Shown: positions 10,676-21,889 of the stretch, one piece after another
Numbering within the stretch: the first letter of the stretch is position 1
Layout: each line of letters opens with the position of its first letter
Source: Eumeta japonica
Taxonomy: Eukaryota; Arthropoda; Insecta; Lepidoptera; Psychidae
Length of the DNA stretch: 64,000 nt
Assembly (NCBI GenBank): GCA_005406025.1
Contig: BGZK01000215.1
Coordinates: 310,001-374,000, forward strand
Direction of reading: 5' to 3'
Program-made: the position numbers and the translations under genes
Notes under the pieces: model-generated
Seen by the model: the letters and a program-made list of their open reading frames with translations, nothing else
What the model was told of the DNA's origin: nothing
Databases searched by the model: none

Positions 10676-11700
10676 ATGCCTTATCCTGTAAATTTTAATT
10701 CTGCACTAGATATCCAACTAATTAAGAAGGTAAAGACCTATCCGATACTTTACGATCACAATGAGTTGAAATACATGGATGTTAACGCCAGAGAAGTAGT
10801 GTGGCATAAAATAGCTGACGATTTACAAAGGCCAGGTAAAGAACAGATTGTCCGTTTTTTACGAATAAGCTGTAGTTTTGAATAATTTAGCTTTAATTTT
10901 CTTCTTTACCTAATTAAAATAATACTTAGATGAGTAATTATTTCATTTCGGATATACATACCTACCTATAACACTAATACTAGTCTGTCCTGTGACAAAT
11001 TACATGCTTATCTGATTCGATATTACAAGTGACATAATACGAAAAAAAAGGATATCTATTATTATAAGTTAAAACATTTTTGTATATGCGTGTGTAACAA
11101 AAAACATTAAGTGTATAGATGTAAATATAAAATTATTTTGACAAAATAATATTTCCAGCTGCGGCTTGCAAAGCCAGATGGATTAACATAAGGGATATGA
11201 TGCGAAAGAGATTAAAAGAGCGACTACGAAAACCGAATATTCGTGTTTACAACTACAAGTATGAGGAGGAATTGGCATTCCTGAAACCGTTCTTTAAGGA
11301 TATCACCAATTGCCTCGATACGCAAGAAATCGGAGACTTTTTCGAGCACCATTACAATGACGAAATGGAAACTCCGGTCGCGGACGACGACTACTGCGAC
11401 GATTCTGATGATGTGAAACCTTTAGTGACGGAGATGTCCAAAAAAAAGAAGAGAAAGTCTTCGGCCGACGCCGAAAAGACCGGCAGTTCTAGCATGAACG
11501 AAAGTGTAATGGTGGATTTGAATTCGGCCGACTCGGTGGACGTCTTCCTCATGACTGTGGGAGCGACTTTAAAGACTTTCACGCCGTATTATTTAAACAA
11601 AGCTAAAAGTGAAATCTTTTCTATTGTTCAAGAGTATGAACTTCAGCAGATTGTTAACAAAAGTGGGGAGGCGCAGTCTACAAGCGGTGCCAACGAGTGA
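10676..11700 (+). CDS. MADF-BESS domain protein, paralogue of gene at 1947, two exons
   Basis: Exons 10676-10835 and 11159-11700 are joined by an intron with a GTAAAG donor and a TTTCCAG acceptor. The 702 nt encode 233 residues. The MADF domain spans about residues 12-100, with IQLIKKVKTYPILYD, VVWHKIADDL and, across the junction, CKARWINIRD. An Asp/Glu-rich linker (about 122-140) is followed by the basic run KKKKRK (148-153) and a BESS motif at about 180-221 (FLMTVGATLKTFTPYYL). The intron interrupts the same codon in the same phase (phase 1) as in the gene at 1947, and the two proteins align over their full length, so these are tandem duplicates. The expected role is nuclear, sequence-specific DNA binding with BESS-mediated partner contacts. 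Start choice: an ATG directly preceded by an in-frame GTG, at the position equivalent to the paralogue. No orthologue name is assigned. Confidence 0.88.
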
Positions 11701-11785
11701 ATTGTTATTTAAGGGGGGATGTAAGCATAGAAAATGAAATTCGAATATAGATGACGGTGTTTTGATGTTTCCTGATGTCCTCAAG

Positions 11786-11791
11786 AATAAA
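11786..11791 (+). terminator. Polyadenylation signal AATAAA of MADF-BESS gene 2
   Basis: Canonical AATAAA 86 bases after the stop codon. Further AATAAA motifs occur near 12175 and could serve as alternatives. Confidence 0.5.
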
Positions 11792-11799
11792 CACGGCGA

Positions 11800-12600
11800 T
11801 GTTATCGTAACCTCTTGAATAATTAATATTAAAATTTATATATACAGCATTTCAAAGTCAGAGTATCTATCTTCTCGATATTTATTTTCCTATTTATTCT
11901 ATGTTTTTTTTTCGATTGTACCTACTTGTACACTTGTGAAATATATAATTTATTAGGATGTCGAAATGTTTCAGTTTCAATTCTAAATATTGTAGGAACG
12001 CTGTGTAAAGTTGGCTCTAAATCTATTATTTATAACAGCTTTATCTAGATTCTCTGGTATTGAGTCTGACATTTGTTTTTTAGATTCTGTATCCCAAGCG
12101 AGTAAACGGGACTCTATTATTAAACTTCCACTGTCCGGCTGCCTGTCAGCAGGTTGTATTACTTATTTTAAGTAATAAATTTTATTCTAAGGTGTTATTT
12201 TGTATTTATCGTTTAATTAGTTTCAAAACTTGTTAATTTTTGCAATGTAATGTTTCTGTTGTTTGATATCAAATAATACAAAGCGAAAGGAAGTTCGTTC
12301 CAAACAGATGTCCCACGACACCTCCCCTTTTTTTTTTTCGGCGTTTTTTGTTCAATTTTAATAAAGCACGATAAGAATCTCATTTATGAACCTTAGATAT
12401 CGGTGTCGTAAAGATAGCTTAAACCATACTTACTGTTATATTTTATTCGCTATCTGCACGACATTAGCGCCGTCTACCGTTCGTAACTATTGGCGATTTT
12501 TCCAATATTCGTATGTTTATTAAATAATAAAAATATTGATTGTATAGTTATTTATTATTGAATAAAAACTAAATTCTATTTCAACAACACGATTCTAATT
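11800..12600. other. Intergenic, nothing recognised
   Basis: AT-rich 3' flank of gene 2. Two AATAAA-like motifs and homopolymer runs only. Confidence 0.45.
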
Positions 12601-12624
12601 TAACACTAACATTAACTTTTGGTT

Positions 12625-13165
12625 TCTTTCCTTTTGCAATCTGAGCGCTGTGAACTGAAGCATTATCATGCAGAAGCTGCAAAGCAGCAAAGACTGCTTA
12701 AATCGCTATATCATCATGGCGGAGTACGCTCCCGTGATACTGACACCTTTTATCTTTATAATCTGTCAGCAATATTCCTTGATGATACAAAAAGATGTAG
12801 GCATGACCTTGCCAATTGAAGGAAACATCTTGAATTTCTCGGGATGAACTGTTCCTCCATTGACTCTTGTTTACTACTCCCAGAGTTATAATCCAGGTTT
12901 CATCTCCAGCAACATTTTCTTTTGTTATATGCGAATAGATTTTCTCCACATAACCCCGAAAACTGCAAATGGTATTCCACGCGTGCTCGATTTTGCTTGC
13001 TTGCTGTGCGATGTGGCGTCAGCATATGCGGCACCCGTCGTGCAATCTTGATGATTGTGTACGGTACCGAATGAAAGGCTAATTCTCTCAGTTGTCCATT
13101 TGACCTTTACTCGACCGTCTTCCAACATTATTTTCTCCTTTTTAGGCTTCCAAGCCAACAAGAAA
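12625..13165 (-). pseudogene. mariner transposase relic
   Basis: On the minus strand a frame starting near 13161 gives an N-terminal helix-turn-helix-like part (EDGRVKVKW, LSFGTVHN). Next comes HITKENVAGDETWIITLGV with the mariner first catalytic Asp in GDETW, then QWRNSSSREIQ and WQGHAYIFLYHQGILLTDY, a decayed version of the mariner FWDxxGVLLxDF region. Further along, LHDNASVHSAQ carries the second catalytic Asp. The GDETW to HDN spacing is about 77 codons against the usual 92, and stops and frame shifts separate the pieces, so it is an old internally deleted copy. Terminal repeats were not found. Confidence 0.7.
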
Positions 13166-13169
13166 CCCT

Positions 13170-14200
13170 TATAGTTTCGCCGGACAGCCGTCTGTCCCGT
13201 AGTTTTCAGTTCCTATAGATCGGCACGAGGGTCGTTTTTGCTTTTTTGTGTTTGATTTCATACGTCCTTTTTCGACTATTAGATAATGTAGCAGACTCCT
13301 CATAATCAGCATTCTCTTCCTTTTTAAAGCATTTTCGTCTTTATTTTATCTGACTAAGAATTTAATAATAGCGCGATGTTTTAATTTCTCCAAAATTGCT
13401 CAAATAATTACTTTTTATGTTCAAAATTCACCGAAAAACAAATGATTTTCTTCTAATTATGTTCTTTTTTTATGCATTAATAAGTGTATATGGCCAGTAT
13501 TTAAAAGTACACAAAAAGAGGATGGCACATATTTATACCGAATATTCAATGAACGTCTATTACCTAGCCATATATATTTTAAGTATCAAAAAAAGGTTTT
13601 CGGGAAGAGATCGGTGTGTTAATTGCATCTAAATAGAAAAGCATAGAAGTGTTCCTACATAAACAAAATGACCAAACGAAATTGGCTTCATAGTAGGCGT
13701 GGCGTACGATATTGGTTTTGCCGCCTCGCAGATTTTCGCCATGTGTTTTCATTCTTTCTCTTTCTCTCTCTTCGGTTAAGAAATAATAATGTTCAAAATT
13801 ACATCTAAAAAAGATAACAATAAGGTCCTTTGTAAGTGATTTATTTGCTTTAAAAATATCTCGTATATTCTCATACACATTTGTGTGAGTTGTGTAACAC
13901 GAATGAACGTAAATTTGTTCGACGTTATAACTCTATGCTTTTCTGTGTCGATGGTTTGTTGTGATAAAAGTTGATGAACACGGCTCTGATTGGCACGCGG
14001 GATTCGATGTTAAGTGGTATCAATATGTTTATACGTTTTTGTGAAAACAGTTTTTTTTTTGTATTCAAAATATTGTTAATAAAAAGAGGACATATTATGT
14101 TTTCATTGAAGACGTATTAACATTAAGAATTGCGATCAAGTTCGGCGCCGGTATCGGAAATAACATTACAAACGGATTTGAAACTAGGGATTTAATTTTT
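13170..14200. other. Intergenic, nothing recognised
   Basis: Moderately AT-rich. A CT-rich tract (TTCTTTCTCTTTCTCTCTC) lies near 13752. No coding domain or element ends recognised. Confidence 0.4.
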
Positions 14201-14205
14201 ATCTT

Positions 14206-14833
14206 TACAGTTAAAGGGTTTTTTATTTTCAAGGTTCACTTCATTGTCCGTCCGTCTGTCTGTTTGTCAAAGCCCTTTTTCTCAAGAATGCGTGGAAATA
14301 TTTAGTGAAAATTAATATCAAATACTTAAATCTGAGGTCCCTTGAAGCTGTAAACAAATCAAGCAACGTAATAAAAAAAATACGGTCATTTATGTCTTAC
14401 GTTTTGAAACATGCAAGCAAATCTAAACCTATGGGACATTACTGACTGAACAATGAAATTTGGCAAGAAGAAAGATCTCACAGCACACGTAAAGAAAAAA
14501 GTCTGAAACCGTTAACTGTAGTTAAATCATATAAAAATATTTTGTTTTGTGATTACAAAATTACACTTGCAGTGGAAATACGGATCGCGGCTTTATTATT
14601 CATTTCCAACTATAAAAACTTAAGACGCCAATAAATCATATATACAAAAAAAAAAAATGAAAATTTTTTGGAAAAGAAAAGTTTTTTTTTATTAAATTCC
14701 TGTCACCAATATCGGTGTCGAAAACAGACAAAAATCATCAAGCCTTCGTGGGCGAAATGTTTACATACATAATTGAATTTGTTCGGAGCCTTTAGGGTAC
14801 GAGGCCTATTCACACTTGCCTGTTTTTTTTTTA
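14206..14833 (+). mobile_element. Non-autonomous retroelement copy (family of 47045-47757)
   Basis: Starts near GTCCGTCCGTCTGTCTGTTTG and shares ordered blocks with 47045-47757: the AAAGCCC-TTTTTCT start, ATATCAAATACTTAAATCTG-GTCCCTTGAAGCTGTAA, a region with TATAAAAACTTAAG, ATCGGTGTCGAAAACAGACAAAAAT, and a tail GGTACGAGGCCTATTC followed by a T-run. The homopolymer end suggests retroposition. It resembles a very common lepidopteran repeat whose tail reads GAGTCCGACTCGCACTTGGC (recalled). No ORF of its own. Confidence 0.6.
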
Positions 14834-14839
14834 ATAAAA

Positions 14840-15740
14840 GGATTTTATTTATAGTGTTTATTAAATTATAGGCCACATACATTTTTTTTCCACATTTCTG
14901 TCGTTACATTTAAAATTCCGGCCGATTTATACAATTTTATGGACTTAGCCAGTTTTCTTACAAATCGTCCCGTATTATATTGCAGTCAAGTGGTACGTAC
15001 AGTTGCGATACCTGATAAATGATGTTTTGAAAATTCTCTCCTGTGTATGTAACGACCTACTTTATATTCGTTATAAATATTAACCGGCTGCAGGCCGTCG
15101 GACGTCATCGTGCCCCATTTCGAATTGCTAAAATGTGTCACCCCACTTCAAATATTGAAATTTTATGAAATGACCATAATGTTTCCGTATTTTTCAGTCG
15201 GTAAACGGTATTGTCGCATACATGAACATTCGTTTTTAAATTGATTCTAAAATCTTGTCTGTTTTGTTTTTTAGAAAATTGATAAATTTTGCTTTGTCTT
15301 TAAAACTGTATAAGAAACGAATAAAATAAAAGGAAGCCTATAAACTTTTTATCCTCGTAGTTCTCTTCTATTCTCTTTGATATTTAATTATTATTCTAGA
15401 ATTTTGAAGTGCTTTGCAAGCCTAAGTTAGTTAACATATACTTTTATCCTATTGTAGTATAAAAGTTCTTTTTTTTTAAATATATGAACTTATCGTAAAC
15501 AAATCCGTATTATACTTTTTTTGTGTTTCAGGGTGCGTGGTTAATGAGAAACTCAGTTTTATATACATTTCATCCTATGTTATTTCCACGTACAAATTAA
15601 AAATTTTGATTGTTTTCGACTATCAATCATACTTGAATTTTAATACTTGAAATAACGTTGTTTGTACTCATCAAGATCTATTGGAATGATATCTTACCAG
15701 CTTTTGCGCGTGGCTCCGTTTGTGTGGAAATATAATTATT
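14840..15740. other. Intergenic, nothing recognised
   Basis: AT-rich with a small GC-richer patch near 15085-15115 (GGCTGCAGGCCGTCGGACGT). No coding similarity. Confidence 0.4.
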
Positions 15741-16075
15741 TTCACATTTTCTGTACCGCAATCGTGCTATCATTAATACCAATCCCGATACCGTTCTTAA
15801 TTTAAGTTCCGATTTCACGGTTGGTTCCGATTCGGTCTTGTTTTCTATTCCAGCCCCTCCCCTTTTCCGACCGCGCTATCGCTTTCGATTACGATATCGA
15901 TACCGGTTTTTTGTAAATCATTGTACAGGATCGCATTAGCGACGTATAATCTAGAAAATATTTTGTCTGTGCGCTTAATTTTACCCAAATCTGTCCAACC
16001 GTTTGTGCGTAATTGATTTACAAACAACCAAACATCATCGTAAAGTATCACGATACCTTAAGTATTATGATGACA
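15740..16075 (+). repeat. SINE-like repeat with GATTCC-type internal tract
   Basis: A pyrimidine-rich stretch with GATTCCGAT-like units (15770-15915) leads into TTGTAAATCATTGTACAGG, ATAATCTAGAAAATATT, CTGTCCAACCGTTTGTGCG. The same order of blocks is seen at 30220-30480, so these are copies of one element. Open frames inside are accidental. Confidence 0.6.
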
Positions 16076-16149
16076 GGGTTATAGTTCTGACAAAATCACA
16101 GTGGAAAAACCCAATCGTTCCTTTTAATTTACTATGATTTTCTTAGTAT

Positions 16150-16330
16150 TAAAGCATATTAGTTAGGTGAGATGTGATAATGACGAAAAAAGTTTTTCTC
16201 AACTAAAGAATACTCTCACGTATTTTTCTGCGCCTTTACGTGTATGCAAAATTTCATGATGATCGGTTTAGTAATTAAGACGTGACAGCGTAACAAACAA
16301 ACTACGAAATAATACTTTCGAATTTATAAT
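16150..16330 (+). repeat. Retroelement tail-like repeat
   Basis: Contains GCAAAATTTCATGATGATCGG, TAGTAATTAAGACGTGA-AGCGTAACAAACAAAC and TTATAATATT, a block order I recall from abundant lepidopteran LINE/SINE 3' ends. Assignment to a named family would need a repeat-library search. Confidence 0.45.
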
Positions 16331-16455
16331 ATTCGTTAGCATTCTATTTTGATTTCGATCGAGATTCTATTATGATGATAAATCCCTATTTTCAACAGAT
16401 TTAAAATTTATGACTCTATAAATGTATTCTCAATATAAAAAAAGTAATAAACTAA

Positions 16456-17007
16456 TATCCAAATTAGAAGCGACGTTCACCTGTCTGTTTAATGGACGAA
16501 GCGTATTTGATATCAAATTTAGCATGTCAAAAATAACTCGTGAGTGGGCTGCCTAAAAAATTTCTGGACAGACTACGATTAATTAAATATTTAAAAATGT
16601 CTTTTTTTAAAACATTGCACTCTTGTTTAAATAACAAATTCGTGTTATACAATCACAAAGCACTGCTTTTTTCTAGTTTATAATTCAGAAGTATGTAAAT
16701 TACTAGTATCAACTTATTTGTTTATTTAGTTACTGGAACCCAATAGTTACTCCAAGAAAAAAAAGATGACCCAACGTTTACATATTCTATAGGCTTTACA
16801 CTTTCGATTGGTATGAAATTTCTTCGTTAACAAACGAGTGTAATGTTTAAAAAAGGTATTTTTTTTTTAATTTTTAATAAATCCTATTTTGGCCAGTAAT
16901 TTTTTAGCCAACCCACTCGTGATATATTTTAACATTCTAAAATTTATATAAAACAGGTTTCATCCATAAAACAGATGGGTGAAGGTCGTTTCTAATTCGG
17001 ATCCTTT
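16456..17007. mobile_element. Foldback/MITE-like element with about 195-bp imperfect inverted arms
   Basis: The left arm (about 16456-16650) and right arm (about 16805-17007, reversed) share collinear blocks: AATTAGAAGCGACGTTCACC against AATTAGAAACGACCTTCACC, then CTGT-TAATGGACGAA, TTTAGCATGT, CGTGAGTGGGCTGCCTAAAA, and ACATTGCACTCTTGTTTAA. The arms are perhaps 70-75% identical by eye, separated by about 150 bases. No transposase. Exact ends and target duplication are not resolved. Confidence 0.6.
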
Positions 17008-17009
17008 AC

Positions 17010-18130
17010 TATAAAGCTAACTTCATTAGAAAAAAAAGGCATTTATTTTATCTCACTCGACGAAATCAGAAAGTAATTCACTTAGTTAGTAAGTATGGGG
17101 GAACGTTTTTCCGATTTGGTGTGAATAATTAACAGTATAATAAAAAAAAAATACCACTGATGCTTTACTACGCATTGAAGATTACATACTATACCCTTTC
17201 GAATCCAATAACCTCAATGACTAAATACATACAAGTACAACGCACGAAACTCTGCCGCTCTGAATTACTTGCGATTGATGTAATGCGCAGCTATAACGCT
17301 CCTCGACTCTTCCTTCTTCTCCACCGCATTCCTAGTTTACACCATTGCGACACTTTCGTGACTAACTTCACAGAGGCAGAGTTTCATGCTTGTTTGAACG
17401 GTAAGTGTTGCCGATGATTTTATACGAATGCCTTTATTGGTGCTCTCGTTAACGAGCCTAGGGTCACTGAACTTCGGATGGAGAGAAATGAAAAGAGAAT
17501 ACACCTTCGGGACTCGCACTGACGAATAATCCGTCGAAATACAAACGACATAGCTTTTGATGTTATTTAAAATAATGTCAGACTTATATTGTCTGTCTGT
17601 TCCGCCTCATCAATCCTTCAATAGTCATATTGCGTCAGAAATCCGACCCGTTTGCCGACATATTCTAGTGTTCGTATAATACGTTTCGAGTCTATTTTTG
17701 GGCGTAATTAAACTTCTCAAACGAGTTCATGACATGTAGCTACCGATTTTTCAGCGTGAGTTTCGGTTAATAATGTACGACTACGTATCGCCAACATTAA
17801 AAAAAAAATTTACCTCTAAAGCTGATCGTCATAAGATCGAATTTTCAACGTAATTAACGGCAGCAGCTTTACTGTATTATAAATACAGCTCATAAAATAG
17901 ATAAGTGGAAAAGGTATCGGGGGTATTGTGCAGGCCGTATTGCCTGAGGAATCTATAATCACTTATAGGCAAGAAAGGAGATTCTAGAGTGTTCACAGCA
18001 AATCGGACGTCGCATCGCATGACGACCTACCAGTAGGTGGTCTGACGATCTGGCAGACTTTCGACGATTGCCCCTTTTTTATTGGACTTCGCCTCCCGAA
18101 ATTGCCCAAAAAAGGTCCATCCCCGTTTCT
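17010..18130. other. Intergenic, nothing recognised
   Basis: Short open frames on both strands near 17160-17520 overlap one another and have no recognisable domain. No repeats assigned. Confidence 0.4.
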
Positions 18131-18133
18131 CTA

Positions 18134-18377
18134 CTAATTGAACCGTGTTATGCCAAAATGAGTCAACCCATACAAAACTAATTTCGAGATAAATCAAGTT
18201 AAAGTCTAAGAGTGTTTTGTTTATATTTCCGGTTAGTTTTATTAAAAAAAAACCATTACTTTCAATTCTTTGGTTCGTAGATTTAACACATAAGGCGTAT
18301 TTTACGATAGTGTGTATTAAAATCTCATATTTGACCAAATTGAGGGTTGACTCATTTGGCATAACGTGGTCCAATTC
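18134..18377. mobile_element. Small MITE-like element with about 35-bp terminal inverted repeats
   Basis: GTTATGCCAAAATGAGTCAA at the left is mirrored by TTGACTCATTTGGCATAAC at the right. The match extends outward through TAATTGAACC against GAATTGGACC. The total span is about 244 bases with no coding capacity. Small open frames on both strands here arise from the palindromic structure. No target duplication identified. Confidence 0.5.
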
Positions 18378-18419
18378 AGCAAAAGATTTCCGTACACATC
18401 TAAAATAAATTTGTACCTC

Positions 18420-18555
18420 TCGATTTAAATTTGCGGTTCAGACCCGAATAATTTCCATTCGAATTTGATTGCAATTTTGATTTCTATCTCGTTATATTAT
18501 TCTGATTTCCGGTCCGGATGGTTATCCTGATTTTTTGATTCTATAGTTTAAGACG
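18420..18555 (+). repeat. GATTCC-type repeat copy (partial)
   Basis: Pyrimidine-rich degenerate units (TTTGATTTCTATCTCG, CTGATTTCCGGTCCGG) like the internal tract at 15740 and 50200. Decayed fragment. Confidence 0.35.
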
Positions 18556-18559
18556 TGAA

Positions 18560-19190
18560 GTCTATTTAATGAGCCTGTAACATAGATTTGAAGATGTGTA
18601 ACAAGATTTTATTGATAAAGAATTGCGAAAAATCTATAAATAAATGTAAATAAAAATAAATAAACAATAAAGCAAATGTTACAGTATATTAAATTCCCGT
18701 TCAAAAGATGTAAATTTTAGTTACCAGTCGGCGTGACGGTCTAAATGCACGTTACCTATATTATGACTAAAGAATTTTAACTGCCTTGGATTCTTATAAA
18801 GGGTATGTTATAAACCTTGCATGTGATGATATGAACCCGTAAAAAATGTTAATGCTTATTAACGCGTTACTTCTTTCCTCTTTTGCTTTGTAAATGTTTT
18901 ATAAATAGTTATGTTGATCGTGACTTCTAATAAATTTACCAGCGCTTAACTAGCACAATGTCAGATTGTTATAAATAACATATGACTTGCTACACTTACT
19001 ATATATTAGATTTCCCGGCTATTTGTTTTAGATTTTTATTATATTGTTATTAGGCGGGAAAGAAATATATTCAAATTGAAGTAGATAATTTAAGCATCTG
19101 TGATTTTTAAATAATAGCTTTGTCTTAAACTCGTGTGCTCATTTGCAGGTTAAGTAATCCTAAACTTATGTTTTTAAAATTGTTATATGT
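18560..19190. other. Intergenic, nothing recognised
   Basis: AT-rich, with TAAATAAAAATAAATAAACAA runs near 18645. No gene or element recognised. Confidence 0.4.
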
Positions 19191-19194
19191 CTCT

Positions 19195-19310
19195 GTATTC
19201 GTCAGGGATAAACTACGAAGCGGCTGAACGGATTTTGACAGAATTATCACTGGCCACTAGGAAAATGGGATTTCTGCGTATTGAAAATCTGCCAAAATTA
19301 TAAACTTACA
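19195..19310 (+). repeat. Retroelement-like fragment
   Basis: Contains CAGGGATAAACTACGAAGCG followed by GCTGAACGGATTTTGAC, a block I recall from abundant lepidopteran SINE/LINE tails. Short and decayed. Confidence 0.35.
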
Positions 19311-19714
19311 TATACTTTTGACACTTGTACGTGCACGTGCATTCTGTTTCTATCAAAGTACAACGTAATGTAAACTTGCGTTCCAACGTCCAGTCTTGAT
19401 ACTGCACTTTTACTGTCTGCTTAAAACGAGAGGAATTTATAGTAATTATGATATTTTAACGGTTTTGTTCTGTATAGGCCAGTGTCTTGCTCTCGTACAT
19501 AAAGAAAATGGTTTACAAAAGGTTGAATTACGTAAAGAATTTGTATCGTTAATTTTAAACAAATTGATATTTTGGTTGGTTAAACCAATCTAAAAATCGA
19601 TTCCATCAATCCGATTGGTTTAATTATTATTCCTTAATAAAACGAATTACTCAGCTATTGCAACGAAATATATTTAACCAAGCTCAATTTGAACTCTGTT
19701 AGAAATTTCTTTTT

Positions 19715-19875
19715 TCAGTCCGATTTCGATTTTCGATTACGTTTCTAGTTCAGATCTCGCTTTTGGCCCCTAGCCCTTTTTTTGTACCTGTTTTGAACCT
19801 GGTACATACTGTTCCTCTTATGGCTCCGATTCTGGTTTCTATTAGTCTATTTTGGCTACAGGTATAGCAACTTTT
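19715..19875 (+). repeat. GATTCC-type repeat copy
   Basis: Run of units such as CCGATTTCGATTTTCGATTAC, CCTGTTTTGAACCTGG and GGCTCCGATTCTGG, again the pyrimidine-rich internal tract of the SINE-like family. No coding role. Confidence 0.45.
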
Positions 19876-19879
19876 GTGC

Positions 19880-20990
19880 GAAGTTTGAGGTTGACTCGTT
19901 TAGTAGCTTTTGAAAACCAAAAAAAAAAAACAAACAAAGGGTCTTTTTTGTGTTATACAATAAATGTTAAATGGTATGTAAGCTAAGACTATGATTTTTT
20001 TTGAAATTCAATGTAAATTACCTCCTTATAAATATAAATTTAATGTAAATTACTTCCTTCCTACACACGGTTTATTCTCAATATGGGGTAGTTAACTATA
20101 ATATATTTTGGTGTTGTACATCTACGTTTTGCAGTCATTTGAGCTCAATACCATATGTTGCGTGTTTATCTTTGTTCGCCATTTTTTACACACAATAATA
20201 TCAAAAGTAAGCCATAGATTTTAGATATAATTTTTACCTATCTTCCAAGTATCGGTCTCCTCAAGATATTTTCATTGTGTTTCAGCTACCCAAATTGTTG
20301 AATAATGAAATTTATTTCTGTTCGGAAAAAATCATTTGTTCACGTTCGGGATTAAATCCGTGTCCTCCAGATGGAGAGTTAGGTCATCCTAGTATTTATC
20401 TACTGTTCTTTTTAACTTACTAAAAATTGGTCCAGTAATTTTTATGTGATACAAGCGCAAACAACATGAAACTATATCTAAATTGTTCCTTACTGAAAGT
20501 AAAGGATCTCGGTACTTGTGTTTAATACTTGTTCAACCTTATTTGTCCGTTTTCCACATTATTATAAACGTGGAATTAATCAAAGGTGGTCATACTATTT
20601 GGCTTGTTAGCTAGCAGTTGTTCTTAGTCGTTATGCTTAGTTGAGGACTTGAACTGATAGTCTGTCCTGGAATTACATGACAGTAGACTTGATAAGTTGT
20701 CTTACATAGATCCCATAAGTGACGCCTGCGCCTTGTAGAACTGAAGAAATGTTATAATCCGTTGCGTTGTATGTATATCATTCGGATTGAACGAGCTTAT
20801 GAGATCACATATGCCTTAATAGATTCTCATTAATTAAACTCTAAACGGTTTATAGTATATCATGGATTAATTGGTGTGCAGTTAGTAAATTGTGTCATGA
20901 AGTCGAGCTAAAACTTTTCTTGGTAAATGATAAAGTTATTCGAATCGGGCTTTTCCTTCCTCGAAAATTAATGGGGGCACCGATGGGCCG
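19880..20990. other. Intergenic, nothing recognised
   Basis: No recognisable coding or mobile sequence. GGGATTAAATCCGTGTCCTCC near 20349 is reminiscent of a tRNA-derived SINE fragment but lacks a convincing A box. Confidence 0.35.
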
Positions 20991-20999
20991 ATCCGATAA

Positions 21000-21506
21000 A
21001 AGTTTGAAGGAACATGCTATCCAATTACGTGTACGAACGATAGCGTTCGGTGCTCAAAGCGAGTGGCGGTGGTGGTTTTCAGTTTCTGGCCACCGTACTC
21101 CCTTGCTCTATGGCGTCGGAGCTTTTCGATGGTCGTGAGCGCGCGACGGCAGGCCGCGGTAGGTGACGTGCGTCGTGTTCGAGTGACGTAAGCAGATCCA
21201 CAGGCTTTTCGGCGGCGGCGGCGGCGCGGGGCCCCCACCGGCGCTTTGTTTACAAGCGGCCGTCGCGGCTCCGGCACTCCGCAGCTGGGCCTCACGCGCA
21301 ACGCGACGCGACGACTCGCACCGGATCGCATCTGCGTTCGTTTTTCGAACGCGCCTGAAGCACGCCTTTAGTACGGCGTCTGCACTGGTAGACGCGTTTC
21401 GTCGAGGATCTCCGGTTTCGAAGTCGACGACGTCTCTCTTGAGAGCGTATAGGTCGTAATTCGTCAGTGCTCCAGTAGCTGTATCGCGTTAAACACCGCT
21501 CACCCG
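21000..21506 (+). promoter_or_regulatory. GC-rich island, candidate promoter and non-coding first exon
   Basis: Strong local rise in GC and CG dinucleotides, peaking in a GGC-repeat stretch at 21209-21240, against AT-rich surroundings. GTGACGTAAG near 21183 resembles a CRE/bZIP site. TCAGT at 21464-21468 fits the arthropod initiator. The island ends with a good splice donor, CCCG followed by GTGAGT (GT at 21507-21508). The pattern fits a promoter with a short untranslated first exon of a + strand gene, possibly the OATP at 63 kb. No ATG-led frame looks like a protein. Confidence 0.4.
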
Positions 21507-21889
21507 GTGAGTTGCTTGAATTTTGTTTTTTTTTTTGTTGGAATTAATCAATTTTCGTTGTGCCAAAATAGTTTCTACTCGTTCCATACCTACTCGTTGT
21601 GTAATGGTTTAGTAATACGAACCGATGATTACGGTGTTGCGTTGTTCTTTTTCGAACCGGTCGAAATCTTATTTAAAGCCGTGTCATAAAATTAACATAT
21701 CGGAGATCGAGATCTACAATGCACGTGCGCCGCGCAGTCGGTTTTACCTTGATTTTTTTTTGTTGGATTTCGTAAAATTTGTTCCTATAGCATTCGTGTT
21801 TTTGTACAATGGGCATGATAATGTGTCGACCTTACAAAAAAATTCCTCAGTTTTTACGAATATTTCGAATCTACTTATTGTTGCTTAAT

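Noticed and set aside
20340..20405. tRNA-like GGGATTAAATCC stretch
   Set aside because: The supposed B box is imperfect and no A box or cloverleaf pairing is visible.
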